Shown one piece after another: positions 10,151 through 20,954 of a DNA stretch of 64,000 nt. The DNA is taken from NCBI GenBank assembly GCA_009809945.1, contig WTPW01001134.1, positions 143,372 through 207,371 of the forward strand. The letters are read 5' to 3'. A model generated the notes under the pieces. The model made no database searches. It was not told where the DNA came from and was given only the letters and a program-made list of their open reading frames with translations. Source of the DNA: Gigaspora margarita. Taxonomy: Eukaryota > Glomeromycota > Glomeromycetes > Diversisporales > Gigasporaceae. The position numbers and the translations under genes were made by a program. Position 1 is the stretch's first letter; every line of letters starts with the position of its first letter.

Positions 10151-13100
10151 GGGCACCCAAGTTGAACAAATGGATATAGATAGAGAGATCGGGGAATTCC
10201 TGCAAGAAGAAAGAAGAATATTCGAGGAAGGAGAAGAAAGATCTCTCTATCTAACAGAAGAAAGTTGCAGGAAAGGAAAAGAGAAAACAAAAGATGCACA
10301 AATAGAACAAGAGACCCTTAGAGAAAAGTGGAAAAGCAAAGGTAGAAAAGAAATGAAGCTTGCGTGCCATAATGTTAATGGATTAAAGACGAAGGGCTAG
10401 AAAATAGAAAATTTGCTCACTTGGGCAGAAGAGGAAGAAGTCACAATACTAGAAGTAACAGAAACGAATATATTAGAAAGAGAAGGAAAGTTTCTAATGG
10501 GGAACCTGAGTAGAAAATATGTTGGCCACTGGACTAGTGCAGACAAAGAAAAGAAAAAAAGCTCAGGAGTAGGAATTTTAATAGAAGAACAATGGGAAAA
10601 GCACATAGACGCAGTGAAAAGGATAAATGATTATATGATTGAAGTAACGCTATATTTTAAGCAGTTGGAGCTTGTAATAATAGTTGTCTATGTACCACCC
10701 AATGACAAGGCAATGACAAAGAAAATCCAGCAGCGAATTGTGGAAGTTGTCTATAGAAAAAAGGAGGGAATGCAGATAATCATAATGGGTGACTTCAACC
10801 ATACAGTAGATAACATATTAGATAAATAGCACCCATAGTCGATAAATTATAAAAGACTGCCAATCTTCAAGTGGCTAAAGAAACAGGCCTTTAAAGACAC
10901 ATACAGAGAACTGCGCCCAACAAGCCAGACCTTCACGTGGTCAAATGAAGAATCTGCAACCAGAATAGACTATATATTTTATCTAGCTGTCTAGCTTCCG
11001 GACTCCACGAAGTAGCAGTAGAGGAAGCAAAAGGTATCACAGATAGTGATCACAAAATTATTATAGAAGAAGTATGGGTAGGACACGTAACAGCAGAAAC
11101 TAGTAAAGCAGAAGCAAGAAAGAAGGGACATTCAAGAACAGTCTACCTATACAACAAAGCAACAGAAGAGAATTGGGATAATTATGCCCAATCACTTCAG
11201 AAACAGCTGGATAAAAAGAATATAATAGATCTTCTACAAATCAAAGTAGGCAAGGAAGAAAATTGTATAGACAGGTTGAACCTCATATGGGATGCGATAG
11301 AAAAATCAATTCTCATAGCTGCAAACAAGCATATACCAAAAAAAGAAAGTATACAACACAGCAGCAAACAGAAGAAGTGGCGCAAAAATGCATAGACCAG
11401 ACGAGTGCATAGTAGAGCTACAAAAAATAATCAAGTATGCGAAAAAGAATAAAGGGCAGGAAGTTCTAAGCTGTAAGAAAATAGAGATAAATAAAAAGTT
11501 AGAAAAAATAAGCACGCAAAAGGGTGTAAGCCTTCCGAAGTTACACAGACAATGGTCCGAGGCATGGATAGAAGATACAAAAGGCTTGTAGCAAATACTT
11601 AATGAGAAAAGAAAGAAAGAGTGAGAGCAGGAACAGAGAAAGCAGATTGAAGAGAGTATCAACAAAAGGTACGCAATGATTGGCACAGAACAAGGGAGAA
11701 TGATCACCAGTCTACTAAACAGACCTATAAGAAAATAGTTCTTGACAGGTTCCTGGAAGAAACAAAAGAGAGGGCCTGTCTACAGATAGAACCAGAGGCT
11801 GTAAAGATAGGTGTAGCAAAGCACTACAAAGAGCAGTTCAGAAAGAGACAAACAAAAATAGAGGAAATGGGAAAAAAGTGGCGAAAGATATATAAACCAC
11901 AGAAATGGATTGAAGAAAGTTGGTATGACAAGGTAGAGAAAGAGGTAAACGAAGATGAATGGAGAGAAGTGCTAGGAGATTTAAAAGTAGGAACGGCACC
12001 CGGTCTGTCTGGTATTAGCTACATAATAATTAAACGTGCAGAAAGTCAATCTCAACAAGTATTTAGAGGAATAGCGAACTTGTGTATAATGACCAAAGAA
12101 ATACCAGTAAATGGAGAGTCGCACAAGTATATCCGATAGCGAAAGATGTAGAATGGGGATATAGCCTAAATAACATTAGACCAATAGCACTAATTGAAAC
12201 GTTCCGAAAGGTTGTAACAAAGGTAATAACCAAAAGACTGCCCAAAATAATGATAGAGAGAGAAATACTCAGAGGACCCAACTACGCAGGGCTCCCAGGA
12301 AATTCCACTGAACAACCAGTGCATGTTCTAAATATGATAATGGAAGAGGCAAGAGAGAAAAAGAAAGAAGTATGGATTTTGCTACAAGATATGAAGAAGG
12401 CCTTTGATTCGGTCTCATTAGAAAGTCTAGAATTAGCACTCCGAAGAGTCAAAATACCAGAGAAAATAATGAAGTACATCCTAAGCCTGTTCCATGAAAG
12501 AAGATTACGAATAATCACAGCACACGGCCTAACAGAAGAAATAATAGCAGGTGATGGAATAGATCAGGGGGAAGTAATTTCACCCCTGATCTGGCGGATG
12601 TTCTATGACCCTTTGCTAACAAGAGTGCAAGAAGAAAGCAAACTAGGCTATATAGTAGAACAAAATCCAGGCCAAGGAACACAGTGCAATAGTATTACAA
12701 GGTATCATCAGGCAGCAATTGCATATACTGACGATACTATTTGGATCACGAGTAGCAAAAAACAATTAATAGAAATCATTAGAATAGCAGAGGAGTTCTT
12801 TCAAGCTAATGATATTGAGATAAACGGATCCAAGTCAAAGCTGGTAATCATGAATGCAAAATGCAAAACAGAGAAAAGAGAAGTAAATTTCGGTAGAAGT
12901 ATAGTAAAGGAGGAGCCCAGGAACAAAATTGTAAGATCCCTGGGAGTATGACTAAACAACAGAATGTGTGAAAACTTAGTCAAAAAGAAAGCAAAAGGCA
13001 TAGAACGACAGGTGATTATGGACCTGCGTTACAAAAAGATGACATCAAGCCAAATAGCGTATATAAATAACATGGTAGTAATACCAAGATTGAGCTACAT

Positions 13101-15417
13101 ATTACAGTTAACAAAGATGTCTGAGAGAGGGTTGAACGAGATACACTAACCAATAATAGGTTTAGTAAAGCAGAAGTACAATATAATAAGAACATTAGAG
13201 AATTGTGTAATGAAGTACAAGGACCTTAGCAGCTGTAGAACACTACAACAAGAAATAACAATGAAACAAATAAGCTGCCTAATGGATAGGTTAAACCAAC
13301 AGAATGATCTCGGACATCAAACAAAGCTAAGAATAACACAAGGGTGCCAGAGGGCAGGTTTAACGCAAGATATGTAGAAAACTACAAGCCTGCCAGAAGA
13401 TATTGGTTGTTGGAGAAATAATCTAGCCTGCCTGATAATAATAAAGGCGAAAGATCTGGGAATAAACATAAGAACAGAAAGCAGCCTCTGGACAGTCCAC
13501 GGTTATAGGGTCAAACTGCAGAAGTTACTTGAGGCACAGACATGGAAAAAGTGCTGTGCCAAAGTAGATGAAGCCGGTATCCTATACTTAAATCAACTAC
13601 TCAATCTAAATAAAACAAGCCTAATCACGTGGCAACAGTACAAAAGCTACAGAGGCCATTTAAGTAAAGGTAAAAAGGCAAAGTGGTTTAAAGAATTAGA
13701 AGCAAAAACCCTCGAAGAAGTAGGAAGCAGAAAAGTCAAAAGTTGCTTTGACACCAAAGAGAGAAATACGCAAGCATTGGAAATAGGCTGGAGTAAGATA
13801 TCGAATGACAGAAGAAGAAAGGAGTGGATAATATACGGACCACAAGAAGACAAGAGAGTAGGAAAAATACAGTTTAAAAATGAAGAAAAGGTACAAGTAG
13901 AGCATTGGAAAATGCAGAACGTAGACAGAAAAGTAGCAACTAGGATTGAAGAATGTAATGGATGTGAAATAATGGATGACGGAGATAGAAGTAAGAGTGA
14001 AAAACCAGATCGGTACCTCCAATGGATAAATAGAAGTGACCAAGTAAAAGTAATACCAGAGGTACTAGTAGATAAACAACACAAAAAAATCAAGGTAGCA
14101 ATAGAGCAACTCAAAAAGAATATAGGAGATGAAGAACGGAAAGAAGGAGAAAGTGAGCTAGTAGGTATGGAAATATTAGAAGAATTGGAAGCAGAAATGA
14201 TTAAAAAACAAAAGCTGCCCCCAAGTATTAAAGAAGAGTTGCTAGAAATATGGAAAAGAAACCAGAGGAGAAACAAAGAGGAGTATATAATTTATACAGA
14301 TGGAGCAGTAAGTATAGGAAAGAANAATGACCTACCGAGTAGACATATGGGAATAGGCTNGGTTCAGANGAACNAAGCANGTGACTNGGCAGAAGAAGAG
14401 GTAGCTCTAGGAATAGAAGGGTGGCCGACATCGACGCTTGTGGAGCTAATAGCAATATGGGTAGCAAGCCTTACAATACCAGAAGGAAAGAAAGTCGAAA
14501 TACACACAGATAGCTACACAGCAATAAGAGGTGTCACCAGAGAATTAAACGGTACAGGAAGAAGCAAAACTCGAAAGAAGAAAAATGCAATATGGATGGT
14601 CAAGATCGCAGATATCATCCAAACAAAGAAGCTTCAGGTTCATTTTACTAAAGTGAAGAGTCACAGTGCAGACATGTGGAACGATAGAGCAGACAAGCTT
14701 GCAAAAGAAGGTCTCAAGAGTAAAAGGAAGATAGTCACAGAAGAGACAAGCTGCAATGAGATAGAATATAGGCTAGAATGGGGTAACAAGCAGATAGACG
14801 TACCGGCCANATTGCTTTGTAAGATGATAATAAATGCAAGAATAGGTGCAGAGTGGAAAGAGACACTAGCAATCAAGAACATAGAGCCAGACTCAAGTAG
14901 TACGAGATACAGGTGGACCTACTTCTGGGAGAAGATGCAAGCAACGAAAGGAGTAAGGTGCACCACGAGGAAGAGTAGCACAAGAAGAAGTGCGGCTATA
15001 AAATGTATGATGGACAAGCTTCCGACCCTAGTAGAGCTCAATAAAAGAAGACCAGACCTATACGTGACAACGGAGTGTCAAGTATGTCAAGAGAAGAGCA
15101 AGGAGACACAAGAGCACTTGGCCAGGTGCAGTAAACAACAAAGCCTATGGAGAAGAATACAAAAGGTGGCCATAGCGACGGCATGGAAGGGGTTAGAGGA
15201 GGAAGAAAAGGCCCGAGTGCCACCCAATATATTGTATACCACCCTCTATGGAGAAACAGAAGAAGAGGAATTTCAAGTAAGACAGGCGCTAATTAAAGGA
15301 CTAGTCTCAAATGAGAGTTACCAAAAAGTATCACGGCTGTTGAAGAAAACCTCAAGAGAAAAATTTATGAGAACGGTATTAAAGACAGCTTGGGATACAT
15401 TTTATGAACAAGTATAG
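10116..15417 (+). pseudogene. LINE ORF2 polyprotein (EEP endonuclease, RT, RNase H, zinc finger), broken
   Basis: The ATG at 10116 overlaps the end of ORF1 by 35 bases. The endonuclease starts KLACHNVNGLKTKG (about 10355), has IIIMGDFNH (about 10778), RIDYIF (about 10960) and the catalytic ITDSDHKIII (about 11035). The RT covers about 11980-12900 with GTAPGLSGISY, the palm D in [22 protein letters not shown] and YTDD at about 12725. RNase H (about 14280-14715) keeps IYTDGA, ELIAIW, HTDSYTA and NDRADKLAK, so all four acidic residues are present. A C-x2-C...H...C cluster (CQVC...EHLARC) follows at about 15075. Stops lie at 10398, 10827, 10839, 11589, about 11628, 12949, 13147 and 13375. Frameshifts lie near 11000, 11385 and between 11710 and 12090. 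Confidence 0.9.
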
Positions 15418-15831
15418 AGGATCGATGCGAAAGAATAAGCGAATGGGAAAAGGATCAAGGCATAACTAGTAGAATGAAAAGGCGAGGTCCAATTCGGAAA
15501 AACAAAAGAACGCAGAAAGGAGGAGATCAACAAGCAAAAGAAATGAAAAAAAAGCAGGAAGAAGAAAAAGAAGTAAGAGTAAAGGAAGAAGCTAGGAAGA
15601 CAATGATGGGACTTGTCATAGAAGGGGGAAGACCCTTCTATTATGGACTTTAGGTAGTCAGACAAGCAACCTGCTCCAAGAGAGCAGTGTGGCAGGTCGC
15701 ACTTAGGTACTGACAGGGTGGCCGGGTGATGCTAAGCTTGGATATTAGGTAGTTCTATATAGTTGCAAAAATGTAATTTCAAGAAACTTAATAAAGTATT
15801 AGCATGACTGCTTAAGTTAAAAAAAAAAAAA
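15418..15831 (+). other. LINE 3' leader with hairpin, AATAAA and poly(A)
   Basis: A 9-base perfect stem (ATAGAAGGG / CCCTTCTAT, loop GGAAGA) at 15618-15641 is followed by GC-richer sequence, AATAAA at 15790-15795 and an A run from 15819. 3' stem-loops are the usual recognition site of LINE reverse transcriptases; that role is inferred here. Confidence 0.7.
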
Positions 15832-15992
15832 AAAACAAAAAATATTAAAATTTTATTTTAATAGTTTAATAGCCTTTTGTTTAAACTATTAAACTATTAA
15901 AAATTTTTTTAAATATCTTTTGTTTTTAAAAAATTATATTAATCTAAAAATTTTTATAATTAAAAGGTGATGGCTTTTTGTAAAATGCACTG

Positions 15993-16223
15993 TATAATCA
16001 TTATTGTTTATGCTTGTTTTATAATTTAATTATTTTCTTACTAATAGTTTAACTTATTAATTTATTTAAAACAAAACAATTCTCGTTATTATAATTTTAA
16101 CAATCAATTATAAAAGCAATTTATTTTTCTTTATCATAGTATCTCTTCAATATATATTATACTATAATATAATTATAGTGATAATATTTAATTATTTTTT
16201 TTGTTTCACTAAATTTTTTTTAA
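15993..16223. other. AT-rich spacer
   Basis: Nothing recognised between the MITE/LINE unit and the nested element that follows. Confidence 0.4.
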
Positions 16224-16637
16224 AGGAATATAAATTTGTCACACTTGCAACATGTTGCACTCTATGTTTGACCAATCAAAGTGCTCGATTTTGTAGGCAA
16301 AAAATTTTTTTTTAAAATTACAGTTTTTATTTAATAAAGTGTAAAAAATATATATAATAGCACATTATATAACATAAAATTTTATTCTAAACAACTTTTT
16401 CTAAGTTACAAAGATAGATTGTCTTAGTAAAAAAGAGGCATCCATAAATAACATTATGTACCTCTACATAGTAGCCCTTGACCCCCCTCTACTATATAAA
16501 AAAATTTTATATATATAAAATTTTACAAAAACTTGGATATATTATGACCCAGTGATTCAATCTGAATAATTTTGGTACCATTCAATTAGTCTCTATGAGA
16601 CGAATCCAATGGTACCAAAATCATTTCACTTGGATTA

Positions 16638-17832
16638 GGGTGGTGACAGATATTACGTAATATCGATTTACTATGAGGGTACCCCCCCTCCCCCCCACAT
16701 AAGACGATTCTGATTGGTTAATTTTAAAAAAACTTTAATTATTAAAATTTTACTAATAAATTATAATCTTGTGCTCTAAATAAGCTTATTTAAAATATAA
16801 TTATATACCGAAATAATGTATTTTTTGGTGCTGAACAAGTTTATTTAGTGCCTAATATTATATTTTATTAGTAAAATTTTGCATAATGCAGCATTTTTTA
16901 TATTTTTATTAGTAAAAATATAGAAAATTCTGCATTATGCAAATTCTACTAATTAAATATAAATTTTTGCTCTAAGTAAACTTGTTCAGCACAAAAAAAT
17001 ACATTATTTCGACATATATTCTTTTAATTTTTTTAATTTTTCAAATAAAGATGAGCAAAAATGCATTTTTGATGAAAATTTANNNNNNNNNNNNNNNNNN
17101 NNNNNNNNNNNNNNNNNNNNNNNNNNNNNNNNNNNNNNNNNNNNNNNNNNNNNNNNNNNNNNNNNNNNNNNNNNNNNNNNNNNNNNNNNNNNNNNNNNNN
17201 NNNNNNNNNNNNNNNNNNNNNNNNNNNNNNNNNNNNNNNNNNNNNNNNNNNNNNNNNNNNNNNNNNNNNNNNNNNNNNNNNNNNNNNNNNNNNNNNNNNN
17301 NNNNNNNNNNNNNNNNNNNNNNNNNNNNNNNNNNNNNNNNNNNNNNNNNNNNNNNNNNNNNNNNNNNNNNNNNNNNNNNNNNNNNNNNNNNNNNTAAATT
17401 TTCATCAAAAATGCATTTTTGCTCATCTTTATTTGAAAAATTAAAAAAATTAAAAGAATATATGCCGAAATAATGTATTTTTTGGTGCTAAACAAGTTTA
17501 CTTAGAGCAAAAATTTATAATTAATTAGTAGAATTTGCATAATGCAGAATTTTCTATATTTTTACTAATAAAAATATAAAAAATTCTGCATTATGCAAAA
17601 TTTTACTAATGAAACATAACACTTAGCACTAAATAAACTTGTTCAGCAGCAAAAGATGCATTATTTCGATATATTTTTATATTTTAAATAAGCTTAATTA
17701 ATGCTTGAAGTTTTAATTTATTAGCGATATATTATATTATATATAGAATTATATATAATATATATGTGTAACGTAAGACGTTGGGCTTACCCCCTCCCCC
17801 CCTAAAATATTACGTAATATCTGTCACCACCC
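16638..17832. mobile_element. TTA-flanked foldback element with assembly gap at its centre
   Basis: Perfect inverted ends GGGTGGTGACAGATATTACG, flanked by TTA at 16635-16637 and 17833-17835, a PIF/Harbinger-type duplication. The interior is a long palindrome. Segments at about 16790-17082 reappear inverted at about 17395-17700, including ATTCTGCATTATGCAAA and GAGCAAAAATGCATTTTTGA. Insertion falls inside a hairpin module of element X, so the empty site reads GGATTA. Confidence 0.85.
17083..17394. other. 312-base assembly gap
   Basis: A run of N located exactly at the symmetry axis of the palindrome. The flanks (ending ...GAAAATTTA and starting TAAATTTTC...) are complementary, so the gap probably reflects failure to sequence or assemble the hairpin, and its true length may be zero. 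Confidence 0.95.
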
Positions 17833-18073
17833 TTACTTTATTAACGAAATACTATTGATTTTATAGTAATTTTATAAGAAAACATAATAACCAATAGTAT
17901 TTTGTTAATAAAACGTGATCTAGTGATCCAAATCAAATGATTTTGGTACTATTCGAATTTTCTCCTTCAGACAAATCAAATGGTACCAAAAGCATCCAAT
18001 TTGGACCACTGGATCAAGTTTTAGACAAATTTTTATAAAAAAATTACATTGTATTTTTTTGATCCCTCCTAGG

Positions 18074-18933
18074 GGGCATCCATAAATAATGTTATATACC
18101 CCTATATAGAGCTTTATTTATTTGTGCCAGTAATACAAACTCCTAAAAAGGCAACTACCAATTAGTGAATTTGAATTTTAACTATTCCAGATCAGCCTGA
18201 CATGAATTCTGAACATGTACAAAAGAAAAAAAAGTGAAAATATACCAAAACTAGTATTTAAATCAACCTTTGTGCACTAATTAAAAATGTTAGGAACAAA
18301 ATTTTACATATAATAAGCAACTATTTATAGCTATACCTTCTAAAGCTAACCTTCTAACTCTAACTTTGCGCTTTTACACACTTTGTTTATTTACAAAATT
18401 AAAATTTCTTTTTTGGGTTGTATTACTAGCACAAATAAGTAAATTCCTCTATATAGTAGCTTTTGACTCCTCCTACTATATAAAAAAAATTTAAAAATCC
18501 GTATGTTTATACAAAAACTTGAATATATTATGATTCAGTGATCCAATCTGGATGATTTTAGTACTATTCGATTCATCTCTATGAGACGAATCCAATGGTA
18601 CCAAAATTATTTCATTTGGATTACTAGAACACGTTTTATTAACGAAATACTATTGATTTTATAGTAATTTTATAAGAAAACATAATAACCAATAGTATTT
18701 TATTAATAAAAAGTGATCCAGTAATCCAAATCAAATAATTTTAGTACTATTCAAATCCTTTTCTCAAGACGATTTAAATAGTACCAAAATCATCCAATTT
18801 GGACTACTAGATCAAGTTTTATACAAATTTTTATAAAAAAATTATATCATATTTTTTGACCCCCCTTTACTATTAAAAAAATCATTATATTTTGGGAGAC
18901 CCTTCTCAAATATAACGTTATTTATGGATGCCC
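18074..18933. mobile_element. GGGCATCCATAAATA-type foldback element Y, interrupted
   Basis: Left end GGGCATCCATAAATAATGTT and right end AACGTTATTTATGGATGCCC. Without the 339-base insertion at 18110-18448 and its duplicated target it measures about 515 bases, matching the intact copy at 42776. It sits inside element X: X resumes at about 18934 with CTACTATTAAAAAAATC. Confidence 0.75.
18110..18448. mobile_element. TTATTTGTGC-type inverted-repeat element, 339 bases
   Basis: The ends share TTATTTGTGCNAGTAATACAA in inverted orientation. The exact 8-mer CTATATAG occurs on both sides (18102-18109, 18449-18456), so the duplication is 8 bases or up to 11 with one mismatch. The termini resemble those of the 3-kb segment at 33613-36640 (CTTATTTCTGCAAGTGATAC). 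hAT-like or Mutator-like; class undecided. Confidence 0.7.
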
Positions 18934-19007
18934 CCCTACTATTAAAAAAATCATTATATTTTAAGGGACCCCTCAAATATAATATAGTTTATGGATGTTT
19001 TCAAAAA

Positions 19008-19214
19008 GATGTTTTATAAGAAAACAAATATTCAAAAGTTAGCATATATAAAACTTTTTTTTTTACTAAAACAAACTATCTTTTTAATTTAGAAAAAGTT
19101 GTTTAGTGTAAAATTTTGCATATAATATTTAAAACATAAATATAGATTAAATTAGAAAAAAAAAGTTCTATATGTGCTAACATTGGAAATTTTTGGCTTT
19201 TCTTATAAAACGTC
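19008..19214. mobile_element. GATGTTTTATAAG inverted-repeat element
   Basis: GATGTTTTATAAGAAAA at the left and, read inward from the right, GACGTTTTATAAGAAAA are inverted repeats about 207 bases apart. GTTAGCATAT and ATGTGCTAAC are inner inverted motifs. It lies inside the right arm of the 3.2-kb outer element. Target duplication not resolved. Confidence 0.55.
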
Positions 19215-19570
19215 TTCTTTTACTAAAATAATCTATCTTTGTAACTTAGAAAAAGTTGTTCAAAATAAAATTTTACACTATATACTTTGTTATTGCTTAT
19301 TTATTTTTATATTTTACTAGTAAAATTTTTAGTTTTTTTAAAAAAATTTTTTTGTTTACAAAATCGAGTGATTTGATTAGTCAAATCACAGGGTGCGACA
19401 TGTTACAGATGTGACAAATTTCTATTCCTATTTTTTAATATTAGTAATTTACTATAACTTGTATATATTTTAATTGTACAATTTAATAATCTTATATGAA
19501 TACTAAAAATCATAACGGAGAAATCTGCAATAAATTTTAGATTAATTTGCATTGCAAATAAGTTTTATAA

Positions 19571-20470
19571 GGTGTGGCAACTTAGAGAAGTTAGTAAGTT
19601 GTCACCCTAAAGTGGCAGATCTAGGGTTCAAATCCCACTAGTGACACTTTGAAAAAAATAAATCTGTATTCTGGTAACTGTTTCTTATTAATCGGTTGGG
19701 TATATCATCTATAGTTCTTGGTACACCATCTCGAATAGGAGCTTCCAGGCATACAAAATCCAAGGAACTAGAGAAATGAAAACCTGTTTGGCAAGCCCTA
19801 AGTAAGGAGGTAGCAAAGATCTTTGACAGTACTACTAAAGCTAGAATTTCAAAAACCAGAGCTAAAGAATCGGACAACAAGACTCTTGAGAAGAGGGTTC
19901 ACCAACCTGGCTACCAGAGTCACACTAGAAGAAAAGAATCTATGTACTAGCAGTAGGTACCAAGGGAAGAAAACTATATTGACCCTTCTGAACTAACTGG
20001 TTTGGAAGTTTGTAGATCTGGTGTAAGGACTAGTAGGATGATAAAGTGGGTACTAGGATCAGAGCGAATTTTGCAAGAGGAAAAGTAGGTAATAGTAGCA
20101 GTTTAGACTAATCCCTAGACTGCAAGTGGTTCACTTCAGTAGATGCGTAAGTTACTGAAGTATAGGTAATACCTGTGTGGGACAGGAACTGCTCTACCAA
20201 GTATTCCACAAGAATAAACTAGTTCTAAGAGGATTCCGTGATATATCTGGAACTGGCCTTGACTGACTTATATAATAGAAAACTGTACTAGTAATACAAG
20301 AAGAATTGGCAGGAAAAGTATGGACCAAAGGGTTTATATAGGTAATCCCTAGTTGGGTTGCAGATATAGCAACTAGTGTAGAACCTTTGGGCGGACTACT
20401 TAAATTAGACAACCAAAAGTTGTACATGTGGCTAGTTGTATACTTATCTATATAACAAATGCCAGGGTGC
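19571..20470 (+). mobile_element. Long tRNA-headed SINE, copy 1
   Basis: The head has a pol III A-box-like TGGCAACTTAGAGAAGTTAG and a B box GGGTTCAAATCCC (19624-19636). The body aligns with the copy at 38528-39504 for about 900 bases, then diverges near 20470 (AACAAATGCCAGG...). It lacks the A-rich tail of the other copy. Open frames within it are incidental. SINEs are transcribed by RNA polymerase III and mobilised by LINE proteins. Confidence 0.75.
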
Positions 20471-20544
20471 CAGGTCCAAAGAATACATATATAACACAGA
20501 TCCAGGCTCAAAATTTTAATATAACTTTATAATTTAATTTTATT

Positions 20545-20941
20545 TTTATTTTTATTTTTTTTATTTGTCAAAGTTTCCACTCTGAGGAAGGGCTTTTATT
20601 TAAGCAAATAGATCAAGGGTGCCTCTTTGGGCACCTAACATTTGTTATATTGATGAGGGTACAACTAGCCACACCTGCAACTTTTGGTTATTTATTTAAA
20701 TAGCCATCCGAAGGTTCCACACTAGCTATTATACTTGCAACCCGCATACCGGCATTGTCTATTTAAACCCTCTGGTCCCCGCTTTGCCTACCAATTCTAT
20801 TTGTATTACTGGTACAATCTTCTGTTATATTAGTCAGTTAAGATTAGTCTTGGATGCTTGCAGAATCCCCTTAGAACTAGTTTATCCTTGTGGAACACTT
20901 GATAGAGCAGTCCTTGTCCCACACAGATATTACCTACATAT
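20545..20941 (-). mobile_element. 5'-truncated copy of the long SINE, with 13-base duplication
   Basis: Reverse-oriented 3' part of the same family, starting with the complement of an A-rich tail. An exact duplication ATTTAATTTTATT flanks it (20532-20544 and 20942-20954). 5' truncation, tail and duplication together show LINE-type retroposition. Confidence 0.85.
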
Positions 20942-20954
20942 ATTTAATTTTATT

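Larger units (their letters stand above)
7913..15831 (+). mobile_element. Nearly full-length LINE (non-LTR retrotransposon) with EEP endonuclease, RT and RNase H
   Basis: About 7.9 kb, bounded by a 14-base target duplication and a 3' A tract. The order is: 5' leader (7913-8335), ORF1 (8336-10150), ORF2 (10116-15417) with apurinic-type endonuclease, reverse transcriptase, RNase H and a zinc-binding C-terminus, then a 3' leader with AATAAA at 15790. This is the domain order of I-like/Tad-like LINEs. The coding strand is strongly purine-rich and less AT-rich than its surroundings. Several stops and at least two or three frameshifts mean this copy is dead as it stands, although all catalytic blocks are recognisable and truncation is absent. 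Ambiguous bases lie at about 14325-14387 and at 14810. Confidence 0.93.
7674..15992. mobile_element. 386-base TA-flanked MITE interrupted by the LINE
   Basis: The left terminus CAGTGCATTTCATCTAAAGC (7674) and the right terminus, read inward, CAGTGCATTTTACAAAAAGC (15992) are inverted repeats with TA on both sides (7672-7673, 15993-15994). The two halves, 7674-7912 and 15846-15992, add up to 386 bases. That is exactly the length of the uninterrupted copy at 24965-25350, and the two align throughout. The LINE therefore landed inside an existing MITE. The TA duplication suggests Tc1/mariner. Confidence 0.9.
16435..18998. mobile_element. GGCATCCATAAATA-type foldback element X, interrupted
   Basis: Left end GAGGCATCCATAAATAACAT and right end TATAGTTTATGGATG belong to the roughly 525-base family seen intact at 42776-43300. 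It is split by the TTA foldback element (16638-17832) and by a second copy of its own family (18074-18933). The interior carries the shared hairpin module (see findings). Confidence 0.65.
16224..19429. mobile_element. Outer long-TIR element (Mutator-like?), 3.2 kb, carrying nested insertions
   Basis: The left end AGGAATATAAATTTGTCACA and the right end, read inward, AGGAATAGAAATTTGTCACA start inverted repeats that can be followed for about 200 bases. They share TGCAC/TCGCACCC, ATCAAAGTGCTCGATTTTGT / ATCACTCGATTTTGT and AACAACTTTTTCTAAGTTAC. The flanks TTTTTTTAA and ATTTTTTAA match at 8 of 9 positions. Long TIRs and a roughly 9-base duplication suggest a Mutator-like element. All of the interior is other transposons; no transposase is visible. 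Confidence 0.65.

Noticed and set aside
13647..14276. 209-codon reverse-strand frame opposite LINE ORF2
   Set aside because: Antisense shadow of the RT-to-RNase H region; same Ser/Leu/Phe composition.
16982..17495. Two mirrored 163-codon frames across the N gap
   Set aside because: They are the two arms of one palindrome joined by unknown bases; not a gene.
19638..20511. Short frames inside SINE copies (also 38599-38953)
   Set aside because: Frames are not conserved between copies of the retroposon, and the element type is non-coding.
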